DNA of 9,230 nt from Microcaldota archaeon (GCA_013330215.1 DUIS01000052.1:1-9230), one strand, 5' to 3'. Shown: positions 1 to 6,004, counted from the first letter of the stretch. Numbers and translations are program-made. Notes: generated by a model from the letters alone, not told the origin.

Positions 1-930
1 AGGTTCCTTGACGAGAAGGGCTTTATCGAATTCGAAACGCCAACGATCCAGCCGCTCTACGGGGGCGCGGATGCAGAGCCTTTCAGGACCCATGTCAGCA
101 CGCTAAAGGAGGAGCACTACCTCAGGATATCGGACGAGCTCTACCTCAAGAAGCTGATAATAGGCGGGTTCGACAAGGTCTACGAGATATGCAAGGACTT
201 CAGGAACGAGGACCTTGACACAACGCATAGCCCTGAGTTCACCATGATAGAATGGTACCAGGCCTATGCGGATTACAACGACATGATGAAGCTGACGGAG
301 GAGCTGCTTAACTACACCGCGAAGGAGTTGCTGGGTACGCACGAGATAACCTATCAGGGCAAGACCGTAAGCCTGAAGGCGCCGTTCAAGCGGCTGCAGT
401 TTGTAGAAAGCATAAAGGAGAAGACGGGAAAGGACATACTCGAGCTGGACGACGACGAGCTCTTCAAGCTTGCGGAGCGTCATGGTATAAGGTTCGAGAA
501 GGGGAAGAGGAACAGGGCACACGCCTACAACAAGCTGCTAGAGGTTCTGGTGCAGCCTGAACTTAAACAGCCAACATTCATCATAGACTTCCCAAGGGAT
601 ACCTCGCCGCTCACAAGGCCAAAGAGGGGGAACCCGCTTCTTGTGGAGAGGTTCGAGCTCTACATAGACACGGTCGAGCTTGCAAATTCATACTCAGAGC
701 TGCAGAACCCGATAATACAGAGGGAAAACTTCGACAGCGAGGCAAAGAAGGCAAAGGCAGGCGACAAGGATGCCGAGCCCCCTGACATGGATTTCGTTGA
801 GGCGATGGAGCACGGGATGCCGCCTACAGGCGGACTCGGCCTGGGGATAGACAGGCTTGTTATGCTGCTAACTGACAGGAATTCCATAAAGGAGGTAATA
901 CTCTTCCCGATGGAGAAGAGGGAAAGGTAG
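1..930 (+). CDS. lysS: Lysyl-tRNA synthetase, class II (C-terminal part, 5' end outside window)
   Basis: This enzyme charges tRNA-Lys with lysine in the cytoplasm. The reading frame is open from base 1 to a TAG at 928-930, giving 309 residues of a family usually near 490-500, so the OB-fold anticodon-binding domain and motif 1 lie before the window. Visible residues fit the class II catalytic core. Motif 2 appears as FRNE at in-window residues 67-70, followed by HSPEFTMIEWYQAYADYND, which is diagnostic of LysRS rather than AspRS or AsnRS. Motif 3 appears as GGLGLGIDRLVMLL from residue 277, followed by the VILFP ending. The frame is intact with the expected C-terminus. It converges on a minus-strand methyltransferase with only 5 bp between the stop codons. 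Many euryarchaea instead use a class I LysRS, so the class II form carries some phylogenetic information. Confidence 0.96.
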   Translation, partial: RFLDEKGFIEFETPTIQPLYGGADAEPFRTHVSTLKEEHYLRISDELYLKKLIIGGFDKVYEICKDFRNEDLDTTHSPEFTMIEWYQAYADYNDMMKLTEELLNYTAKELLGTHEITYQGKTVSLKAPFKRLQFVESIKEKTGKDILELDDDELFKLAERHGIRFEKGKRNRAHAYNKLLEVLVQPELKQPTFIIDFPRDTSPLTRPKRGNPLLVERFELYIDTVELANSYSELQNPIIQRENFDSEAKKAKAGDKDAEPPDMDFVEAMEHGMPPTGGLGLGIDRLVMLLTDRNSIKEVILFPMEKRER

Positions 931-935
931 TCAGC

Positions 936-1625
936 CTATTGTCGCTTTAGCGCCCTGACGAATATTTTTTGCTTAAAGTCCATATCAGGTTCCTCTCTCT
1001 GCTCCCATTCATTAACTCCCAAATTCCTCTCCTCATTTGCAGTAAGTACTCTCATGTCCTTAAGAATTAGACCAAGTTTTCTTAATATGCGGCAGATACC
1101 ATCCTCGTCGAAGAATGCCCTGTCTGGCATTTTCTGCGTTTTCAATATTGTGCAAGAGCCATTCTCTACTAAGGCCATCAATTTTAACTCTAGCTCCATG
1201 GCAAGGTCGGTTTTGGGATAATCTATATGCGATACATTGAATACTACCACGCCTCTAGTTACTCTTCGCATCTCTTCAAGTGCCTTGTACCATCCCTCAC
1301 CCAGCAACGTTAGGGTGTCGGTTGAACATACCGAATCAAAGGTATCTGATCCAAATGGCAAGTTTTCCGCATCACAAACAACCAGTTTGCGTCTGCTATC
1401 CCTCTCTTTTGCGCAACTAAGCGCATTGATTGATATGTCTGCGCCAGTAAAATCTCCTGCCAATGCCTCCAGTTTCGGATATTTAACGTCTCCGCACCCA
1501 ACGTCTAATACACTCTTCCCCCTAATATCATCAACCCTAAACAGATTAAATGCGGATGTGTTTGCCATTCCGTGCAGCCGCTCCTTCCACTGCAGATCCC
1601 AAAAGTCTCTAGATTTAGAAGGCAT
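936..1625 (-). CDS. Class I SAM-dependent methyltransferase (paralog A of a tandem pair)
   Basis: A 229-residue protein with a Rossmann-type methyltransferase core. Motif I (glycine-rich SAM loop) is VLDVGCGD at residues 39-46. The acidic strand-2 end is GADIS at 61-65. A CDAENLPF segment at 84-91 corresponds to the adenine-contacting motif, and FDSVCSTDTL follows at 96-105. The C-terminal third is unlike common named families, so the substrate is unknown. ATG start at 1625; a GTGAT stretch just upstream can pair with the 16S 3' end. It is the last gene of a minus-strand run (archaeosortase, UDG, paralog B, paralog A) and starts 33 bp after paralog B stops. The DNA is more AT-rich than its neighbours. 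Both paralogs end in FVRALKR plus one residue. Confidence 0.85.
   Translation of the reverse strand: MPSKSRDFWDLQWKERLHGMANTSAFNLFRVDDIRGKSVLDVGCGDVKYPKLEALAGDFTGADISINALSCAKERDSRRKLVVCDAENLPFGSDTFDSVCSTDTLTLLGEGWYKALEEMRRVTRGVVVFNVSHIDYPKTDLAMELELKLMALVENGSCTILKTQKMPDRAFFDEDGICRILRKLGLILKDMRVLTANEERNLGVNEWEQREEPDMDFKQKIFVRALKRQ
965..970 (+). terminator. Possible U-tract terminator for lysS
   Basis: A run of six T lies 35 bp after the lysS stop, inside the 3' end of the convergent methyltransferase gene. Archaeal RNA polymerase can terminate at U-tracts without a strong hairpin. This is a weak call from a single T run; a convergent partner makes some termination signal here plausible. Confidence 0.25.
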
Positions 1626-1658
1626 AATATCACAAATTATTTACGACATAAGTGGGCA

Positions 1659-2360
1659 CTAGCCCCTTTTCAGCGCCCTGACGAACACTATCTCATCGTG
1701 ACCCGAACCCGGCTTGCGCCGCTGTTCGGAATACGGCGCCCCATAATCGCCCCAGCCGTTCGAGGCAAGGCCTACTGCAGTCTCGACCGTAAGGCCCATT
1801 CCTGCCAGGGTCCTGATTAATCCGGTAACGTTGAAGAAGACCTTGTCACCCAGGTCTGGCGAAGAAAGTATCTCCATAGGCCCGCATGGGGTGACAGAAA
1901 AGTACATTCCCTGCTCCCTCAGGCCTCTTGTGGTTTTTTCCAGAGGCCCAAGGCCGTAAAGGTTGAAAACCATGACATTCCTTGTTACGCGCGCAATCTC
2001 CTTCAACGCATTCATGTGCCCGTCGGTCATGGAAGTGAGCGTGTCTATGGCGAATACCGAATCAAACGAGTCGCTCATGAATGGGAGGTTTGAGACGTCG
2101 CCGACCACGAGCCTGCGTCTTTTATCCCACCATTTAGCCGCCCATAGCGCACTTTCCGATATGTCTACACCGGTCATGCTGGATCTGCCCTTCCACACTT
2201 CCGCGGCGCGCATGTTCCCGCAGCCTATGTCCAGGATATTCTTCTCGACTATGTCCTCAGGCCTGAATAGGCGTGTTATCTCTGTATTTGTATAATCCGC
2301 ATCTCTTCTCTGCCATGCAGCATTCCAGAGGTGCTTTTGCACGGTTGACAACTTTATCAC
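1659..2360 (-). CDS. Class I SAM-dependent methyltransferase (paralog B of a tandem pair)
   Basis: A 233-residue methyltransferase paralogous to its downstream neighbour. It has NILDIGCGN at 41-49 (SAM loop), GVDIS at 64-68, GDVSNLPF at 87-94 and FDSVFAIDTLTSM at 99-111. The substrate is unknown; the fold resembles small UbiE/BioC-like enzymes, but no signature picks out one reaction. The start is uncertain. The GTG at 2360 gives the longest frame. The TTG at 2351 is a serious alternative, because the bases AATTTGTGATA before it also precede the ATG of paralog A, GTGAT is a Shine-Dalgarno-like match, and starting there gives equal N-terminal lengths before the shared LW/FW motif. Its start is 25 bp after the UDG stop, so it is probably co-transcribed with UDG. 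Confidence 0.85.
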   Translation of the reverse strand: MIKLSTVQKHLWNAAWQRRDADYTNTEITRLFRPEDIVEKNILDIGCGNMRAAEVWKGRSSMTGVDISESALWAAKWWDKRRRLVVGDVSNLPFMSDSFDSVFAIDTLTSMTDGHMNALKEIARVTRNVMVFNLYGLGPLEKTTRGLREQGMYFSVTPCGPMEILSSPDLGDKVFFNVTGLIRTLAGMGLTVETAVGLASNGWGDYGAPYSEQRRKPGSGHDEIVFVRALKRG

Positions 2361-2385
2361 AAATTTATTATGTGCAGGACAATAT

Positions 2386-2985
2386 TTACGGCTTTCTGTC
2401 TGCGGACTTGATTATCAATCTCAGCTTCCTGAAGTCATCTTCCATAAGCGGCATTTTGCTCCTTATCCTCACGGCAGCGGCCGGGTGCATGCTTAGGAAA
2501 TAGGCCCGTCCGTCCTTCCTCACCATGCTGCCGCGTATTTTTGAGACCTCCTCCATGTCCAGTACGGTCTTGCAGGCAACAGCCCCGAGAAGGATTACCA
2601 GCCTCGGATTTATTATTTCGATCTGCCTGAAAAGGAAGCGCCTGCACAGGCTTACTTCATCTTTCGTGGGAACCCTGTTCTTTGGAGGGAAGAACTGCAC
2701 AACGCTGCACACGTATATCTGCTTCCTGTCAAGTCCAGCAAGGAGTATGAGCCTGTCAAGGAACTTTCCGCTGGCGCCTATGAACGGCCTCTTCTGCACG
2801 TCTTCGTTCCTGCCGGGAGCCTGCCCTATGATCATGACCTTCGCATCAACGGGTCCCTCGCCAGGAACGAACCTATCGCTCAGCGTCCAGTTCCTGCCCC
2901 TCGGCAGCCTGCTGTACTCCAGGTTGAGCTTCCTGATCTCGGCGGTTTTGTCTGTCAAGCGATCACTAGGCAGATGATGCGACAT
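2386..2985 (-). CDS. Family-4-like uracil-DNA glycosylase with an incomplete Fe-S cysteine set
   Basis: It probably removes uracil from DNA, the first step of base-excision repair of deaminated cytosine. The 199 residues match the length of family 4 UDGs. Motif A is GQAPGRNED at 54-62, followed by RPFIGASGKFLDRLI. The conserved PPKNRVP segment is at 100-106, and motif B is HPAAAVR at 167-173. By alignment from memory with Thermotoga UDG, the four [4Fe-4S] cysteines fall at L22, S25, F98 and C114, so only one is kept. C93 and C138 are not at the usual places. The ATG at 2985 lies inside the upstream archaeosortase gene (20-nt overlap) with GAGGG about 7 nt ahead, which suggests translational coupling. 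It may be a structurally stabilised, cluster-free UDG or one with altered substrate; the family call is firm, the activity is inferred. Confidence 0.88.
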   Translation of the reverse strand: MSHHLPSDRLTDKTAEIRKLNLEYSRLPRGRNWTLSDRFVPGEGPVDAKVMIIGQAPGRNEDVQKRPFIGASGKFLDRLILLAGLDRKQIYVCSVVQFFPPKNRVPTKDEVSLCRRFLFRQIEIINPRLVILLGAVACKTVLDMEEVSKIRGSMVRKDGRAYFLSMHPAAAVRIRSKMPLMEDDFRKLRLIIKSADRKP

Positions 2986-4501
2986 TGTAGCCCTCGCACA
3001 TGAACCCTCTTGTGCCGTAGTTCTGCGAGCTGAACATGTTGTAGATGTATGTTTCCACGAGCCCTTGCGGCTGCAAGGAGCTGCGCAAAGCGCCGCAGTC
3101 GGGCATGGGGCCCGAATTCACCCTCCTGAACATCAGGTAGTTGACAGAGACCCAGTCCCCGCTTATGTTGTAGGGCACGGAGAAGTAATTGACATCGAAA
3201 AGGTTGTTCTCGGATAGCGCGGACTGCGCCGTAACCGTTACCCCGTCATTAAGTAGGTACGCGTGTGCCGCGCTCACCGGCGTAAAGGCAGGCACGTTGT
3301 AACTCGGTAATGGGGAGTACGAAACGTTTGCCACCACGTATACCGAGCTGTTTACATTTACGGCATTATTCGAGAGCGCGAATATGTAGCCGACAGGCGT
3401 ATCCCCAAGCTCTGTCACATTGTCGCCAGAGCTGTGCAGCGATGAGATCACGCGCTCATTCAGCATAAGGTTGTTGAGCTGCGATTCGTTCCCAAAGAGC
3501 GCAGGGGGCGCATAAAGCTGCCTTCCATATCCGGATGCAAGGAACAAAGAGACCAGCGCAAGGACCATCAGAAGCGCGACTGTCGTGTATATCCCGTTCC
3601 TCTTTGTCATGTAAAACCTGGCCAGGTCCTTCCTGGTGTCTTTCCCGAGCCTATCAAGCCCAAAGGCGTACTTGCCAGAGACGAGTAGCATTAAGATTAT
3701 TGCCAGATAGAAAAGGAACTGTCCTGCGAACACATGGAAGGTATTGGCGGCGCTCCCTATGCCGTAGTAAACCCATATCAGCACCACGGTCAGCATGCGC
3801 AGTATGTTAAAGAGCAGTATGAGCGCGACCCCGGACACGAGCCACAGCGCCTTCCTGCCGAGCCTGCCGTCATACAAATAAGCGAGGGGAAGCAGGAACA
3901 TGAACAGCGCAATGAATGTGCCTATCGATACGCACGTGGTGGATATAGCTATGCTGGAGCCTGCGCCTGCGAATATCCTCACCCCCGCCTTCGAGACCGG
4001 CACGCCAAGCACCTTGACGAACCCGTAGACAAACGTAGCATTCAGGTTTGCGAATGCGTTGTTCAGGCCGAGCAGCGGCATGAGCAGAAGCGGCGAGGCA
4101 AAGATGGAATAGACAACGACAGGAAGTAGCTTCCTTACCCCGCGCGCCCCGAACACCGGCAATATCAATGATATGAGCAGCACAGGGAAGAGAAGCGCGT
4201 CTATCCTATATGACAGAAACGAAAAGGAGAGCGCCACCCTGAGCGATGCAAGCAGCACGACATAAATCCCAAAGACGGCCAGCCCGTAAATAATATTCCT
4301 CCACGAGAACTTGAACTCAAGGTCCTCCTTCGCGGAGAAGAGTATGAAGAGGAAGAGCATCAGCATTACTACTATGACATAGGTGGCCGGGTCGGTGTCG
4401 AGTATGCTCGGATTAGTTATGGAGAGCGAGTATGCGGATGCGATGAGGAAGGAGAGGAATATGGCGATTATGCCCAGAAATTTCCCCCGTCTCTTTTCCA
4501 T
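2966..4501 (-). CDS. Archaeosortase/exosortase-family membrane protein with C-terminal extracytoplasmic domain
   Basis: These polytopic membrane enzymes recognise C-terminal sorting signals on exported proteins, cleave them, and probably pass them to a lipid or other anchor. Numbered from the ATG at 4501 (511 residues), there is a run of hydrophobic helices across about residues 8-275. The catalytic triad of the family is visible: Cys190 in TTCVSIGTF, Arg235 in FNILRML and His256 in NTFHVFAG. After a cytoplasmic basic stretch (about 285-303), a last helix at about 306-323 leads to a soluble tail of roughly 185 residues with several N-X-S/T sites and two cysteines near 469 and 502. An in-frame TTG six bases upstream is possible, but AGGG lies 8 nt before the ATG, which favours the ATG. 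First gene of the minus-strand cluster. No sorting-signal substrate (such as PGF-CTERM) is seen in the window. Confidence 0.85.
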   Translation of the reverse strand: MEKRRGKFLGIIAIFLSFLIASAYSLSITNPSILDTDPATYVIVVMLMLFLFILFSAKEDLEFKFSWRNIIYGLAVFGIYVVLLASLRVALSFSFLSYRIDALLFPVLLISLILPVFGARGVRKLLPVVVYSIFASPLLLMPLLGLNNAFANLNATFVYGFVKVLGVPVSKAGVRIFAGAGSSIAISTTCVSIGTFIALFMFLLPLAYLYDGRLGRKALWLVSGVALILLFNILRMLTVVLIWVYYGIGSAANTFHVFAGQFLFYLAIILMLLVSGKYAFGLDRLGKDTRKDLARFYMTKRNGIYTTVALLMVLALVSLFLASGYGRQLYAPPALFGNESQLNNLMLNERVISSLHSSGDNVTELGDTPVGYIFALSNNAVNVNSSVYVVANVSYSPLPSYNVPAFTPVSAAHAYLLNDGVTVTAQSALSENNLFDVNYFSVPYNISGDWVSVNYLMFRRVNSGPMPDCGALRSSLQPQGLVETYIYNMFSSQNYGTRGFMCEGYNVASSA

Positions 4502-4635
4502 GCGCAATACCCTAAAAGTCCTCAGCCGAGATGGGCTTCATCACATTTCAGTAGTTACTCTTTACATCACAGGACTATTAAATCTTAATGCTACATTAAT
4601 AATAAACATTCGGCAATTAGACGAAAAGTGCTGTC
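4502..4635. promoter_or_regulatory. Divergent promoter region between archaeosortase and archease
   Basis: This 134-bp AT-rich spacer separates two genes read in opposite directions. On the plus strand an AT block around 4593-4609 (CATTAATAATAAACATT) sits about 30 bp before the archease ATG, as expected for a TATA box of a short-leadered mRNA. For the minus strand, ATTTAATAG read from about 4583 down to 4575 could serve the archaeosortase operon and would give a leader near 50 nt. The segment ATTAA-ATC-TTAAT at about 4577-4589 is a near-palindrome that could bind a regulator. These are positional inferences. Confidence 0.4.
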
Positions 4636-5073
4636 ATGAAAGGGGATTACAGGTTCGTGGACCATACCGCTGATGTGGAATTCGTAGCGCGCGGCAGCTC
4701 GATCGAGGAAACATTCAGGAACGCATTTCTGGCGCTCTTCGACACCGCATTATACGTCAACAAAGTGGCAAGGGAGCGATCAAAGGCAAAGAGGTTCGAG
4801 ATAAAGGAGGAAGCGGCAGAGCTCGAGCAGCTCCTTTGGTACGTGCTGCAGGACACCGTGTCGATAATGGATTCAAGGTCCCTTTTCCCGTACAGGATAG
4901 CAAACCTGGAGATAAAGGAGAAAAAGAATGTCTACAGATTCAGGGCGGAGATATGGGCAAGGGGCCAGAAGGCCGAGAACGCGAAGCTAGACATAAAGGG
5001 CATATCCAGGTACGGCCTCAAGATAAGCAAAAAGGGGAAGGGGTTCGAAGCAAGCGTGGTTATGGACGTTTAA
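4636..5073 (+). CDS. Archease (RtcB tRNA-ligase activating protein)
   Basis: Archease activates the RNA ligase RtcB, which joins exons after intron removal from tRNAs and repairs broken RNAs. It promotes guanylylation of RtcB and multiple turnover. The 145-residue length is typical. The hallmark DHTADVEFVARG lies at residues 9-20, followed by EETFRNAFLALFD at 24-36, LEQLLWYVLQDTVSIMD at 63-79 and the C-terminal VVMDV with Asp144, one of the expected metal-binding acidic residues along with Asp9 and Asp13. The ATG at 4636 has no clear Shine-Dalgarno, consistent with a leaderless or short-leader mRNA. RtcB is not in the window, but a tRNA gene with an intron lies 0.9 kb away, which gives this protein an obvious local client. 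Confidence 0.95.
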   Translation: MKGDYRFVDHTADVEFVARGSSIEETFRNAFLALFDTALYVNKVARERSKAKRFEIKEEAAELEQLLWYVLQDTVSIMDSRSLFPYRIANLEIKEKKNVYRFRAEIWARGQKAENAKLDIKGISRYGLKISKKGKGFEASVVMDV

Positions 5074-5136
5074 TGCCAAATCCGCCCAAAAACCGCACCA
5101 GACTATTTAAAGCTTTCTACATTTTGAGCGAAAGGC

Positions 5137-5144
5137 ATATATAT
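5137..5144 (+). promoter_or_regulatory. TATA box upstream of the candidate structured RNA
   Basis: ATATATAT preceded by the purine-rich GCGAAAGGC forms a good BRE/TATA pair. It predicts a start near 5167. A second AT box, TTATAAATAA at 5161-5170, and a TTTAAA at 5105-5110 lie in the same gap, so there may be more than one start. The archease stop is 64 bp upstream, so this is not needed by archease itself. Confidence 0.45.
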
Positions 5145-5166
5145 CAAGTCCATTTGAGGATTATAA

Positions 5167-5310
5167 ATAACTGTGGGGGTGTTACAGGCAGCACGGTAGA
5201 CACCAAATTTACGTTTGGGATTGTTAATGCCACCATCGTGATAGAATACTTCAAGTTATTCAGCTGCCTGGTACCAGAATCAAACCCTAGGGATATCCCT
5301 GCAATTTTTT
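5167..5310 (+). ncRNA. Candidate structured RNA or long leader in the archease-Nudix gap
   Basis: The gap 5074-5376 has no convincing gene on either strand. On the plus strand CAGGCAGC (5185-5192) pairs perfectly with GCTGCCTG (5263-5270), with GGT/ACC just outside. Inside are CCAAA/TTTGG (5203-5207 with 5214-5218) and GAATA/TATTC (5244-5248 with 5257-5261), the latter with TTCAAGT in its loop. The element ends in a palindrome plus T6. This looks like a free-standing RNA of roughly 145 nt, or a leader of the Nudix mRNA whose start codon is 66 nt further on. The 7-bp outer stem and the TTCAAGT loop are faintly tRNA-like, but the T-stem is out of register and there is no anticodon arm, so it is not called a tRNA. 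It does not match SRP, RNase P or 5S RNA signatures. The identity is unknown. Confidence 0.4.
5289..5310 (+). terminator. Palindromic hairpin followed by six T
   Basis: AGGGATATCCCT at 5289-5300 is a perfect 12-base palindrome that can fold as AGGG/CCCT around ATAT. Four bases later comes TTTTTT at 5305-5310. This resembles an intrinsic terminator for transcription from the left, either of archease or of the candidate RNA. The stem is short, so the U-tract would do most of the work. Confidence 0.45.
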
Positions 5311-5363
5311 CGTTCTGCTTCTAATCGACAGCAATAAATAACCCAAAATAGCAATAATAGCAA

Positions 5364-5371
5364 GGGGGAGG
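5364..5371 (+). promoter_or_regulatory. Strong Shine-Dalgarno of the Nudix gene
   Basis: GGGGGAGG ends 5 nt before the ATG at 5377 and is the strongest ribosome-binding site in the window. It fixes the start of the Nudix gene. An upstream AATAAATAA at 5334-5342 could be its own TATA box, giving a transcript start near 5364; alternatively the mRNA begins upstream at the structured element. Confidence 0.65.
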
Positions 5372-5376
5372 CCAAA

Positions 5377-5889
5377 ATGGCAGAGGAGCTTATAGACGAA
5401 GTTGATCCTGAAGGGAACGTCATCGCGACACACCCAAAGAGCTACCTCAAGGAGCGCATGTTCATGCACAGGGTCTCGCTGGTAATCCCAACTGCGAAAG
5501 AGCACAAGATTCTCCTCAGCAAGAGGGCCAAGGACAAGCATCCATATCCTGACACATGGTGCTGCGCTGTCGGGGGAAAGGCACGGTCAGGGGAAAGCGA
5601 TGAGGAAGCCGCAACAAGGGAGATGCAGGAAGAGATAGGAAAGACATTCCCAATCAAGAAGGTCGCATCATTCGTCTACGACGAAAAGGAGTACAAGGGA
5701 GTGTTCAGTATATTCACCACTACAGTGCCAGTATTGCCAGGCGAGCTCAAGCTTGACCCGGAAGAGATCCAATACTCAAAGGAGTTCGAGATCGGTGAGG
5801 TGCTGCGCATGCTCAAGGAAAATCCGAACGGGTTCGCGCCAACATTCATCTGTGCGATAACAGAATTCGCAAAGCATTTCGGCAAATAA
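5377..5889 (+). CDS. Nudix hydrolase, IPP-isomerase-like branch
   Basis: Nudix hydrolases cut a nucleoside or other diphosphate using a metal held by the Nudix box. The box is complete at residues 67-88: G67, E73, then R81-E82-M83-Q84-E85-E86 and G88. The last position, normally aliphatic, is Lys89. Residues 4-35 (LIDEVDPEGNVI, then MHRVSLVI) and the LLSKRAKDKHPYPDTW segment resemble type 1 isopentenyl-diphosphate isomerase and YfcD-like hydrolases. Compared with E. coli Idi, however, the catalytic cysteine of the VCGH segment is Gly66, its His is Lys68, and the box reads REMQEEIG as in hydrolases. A hydrolase is therefore more likely than an isomerase; the substrate is unknown. The 170-residue length is normal. 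The gene ends 29 bp from the 3' end of a convergent tRNA-Cys gene. Confidence 0.85.
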   Translation: MAEELIDEVDPEGNVIATHPKSYLKERMFMHRVSLVIPTAKEHKILLSKRAKDKHPYPDTWCCAVGGKARSGESDEEAATREMQEEIGKTFPIKKVASFVYDEKEYKGVFSIFTTTVPVLPGELKLDPEEIQYSKEFEIGEVLRMLKENPNGFAPTFICAITEFAKHFGK

Positions 5890-5918
5890 GCAACGGCATC
5901 AGCGTTATAGAAATACTA

Positions 5919-6004
5919 AGCCAGGAGGGGAAGTTTCGCCGTAAGGTGTCGAATCCCCCTGTGCCGCTCTGCAGGCGGCCGCATAGCCGATCTGCCATCC
6001 TGGC
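5919..6004 (-). tRNA. tRNA-Cys (anticodon GCA) with a 15-nt intron in the T-loop
   Basis: Read from 6004 down to 5919, the gene folds as a full cloverleaf. The acceptor GCCAGGA pairs with TCCTGGC over 7 bp. The D-arm is GCAG-ATCGGCTA-TGC with three pairs, as in E. coli tRNA-Cys. The anticodon stem GCCGC/GCGGC surrounds CTGCAGA, anticodon GCA at 5972-5970. The variable loop is 4 nt (ACAG) and the T-stem is GGGGA/TCCCC. The discriminator base is U73 (5919), an identity element of tRNA-Cys. The T-loop holds 22 nt instead of 7; removing 15 nt restores TTCGACT, a perfect TTCRANY loop. The mature length is 71 nt plus CCA, which is not encoded. The 53-61 pair is A-U instead of the usual G-C. The gene is convergent with the Nudix gene and divergent from tnpB. 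Confidence 0.9.
5933..5947 (-). other. tRNA-Cys intron at position 59/60 with bulge-helix-bulge fold
   Basis: The intron ACCTTACGGCGAAAC interrupts the T-loop. Its surroundings fold as the archaeal splicing motif. The outer helix is the T-stem GGGGA/TCCCC. A 3-nt bulge ACT (5934-5932) follows, then a 4-bp helix TTCG/CGAA (5953-5950 with 5938-5935), a 3-nt bulge ACA (5949-5947), and a tiny CC-TTAC-GG hairpin. Cutting within both bulges and ligating gives TTCGACT. Position 59/60 is non-canonical, and the intron is close to the minimum length for archaeal tRNA introns. Removal would require an EndA with broad specificity. Confidence 0.8.

Noticed and set aside
5186..5270. A second tRNA gene with acceptor AGGCAGC/GCTGCCT and a TTCAAGT loop
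   Set aside because: The T-stem is one base out of register, with no 53-61 pair, and there is no usable anticodon arm or D-loop GG. It is kept only as a structured RNA candidate.
5270..5290. Minus-strand GGGTTTGATTCTGG resembling the 5' end of 16S rRNA
   Set aside because: The likeness covers only about a dozen bases and nothing after it continues as rRNA.
5143..5321. Open minus-strand frame of about 51 codons in the archease-Nudix gap
   Set aside because: It has no start codon with a ribosome-binding site at its 5' end, runs through the structured RNA, and resembles no protein I recognise.
4836..5324. Plus-strand 162-codon frame across the end of archease
   Set aside because: The first half is an out-of-frame shadow of archease and the second half runs through noncoding sequence.
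5287..5541. Minus-strand 84-codon frame with a hydrophobic stretch, overlapping the Nudix start
   Set aside because: Most of it is antisense to the well-supported Nudix gene, and the hydrophobic part comes from the AT-rich leader.
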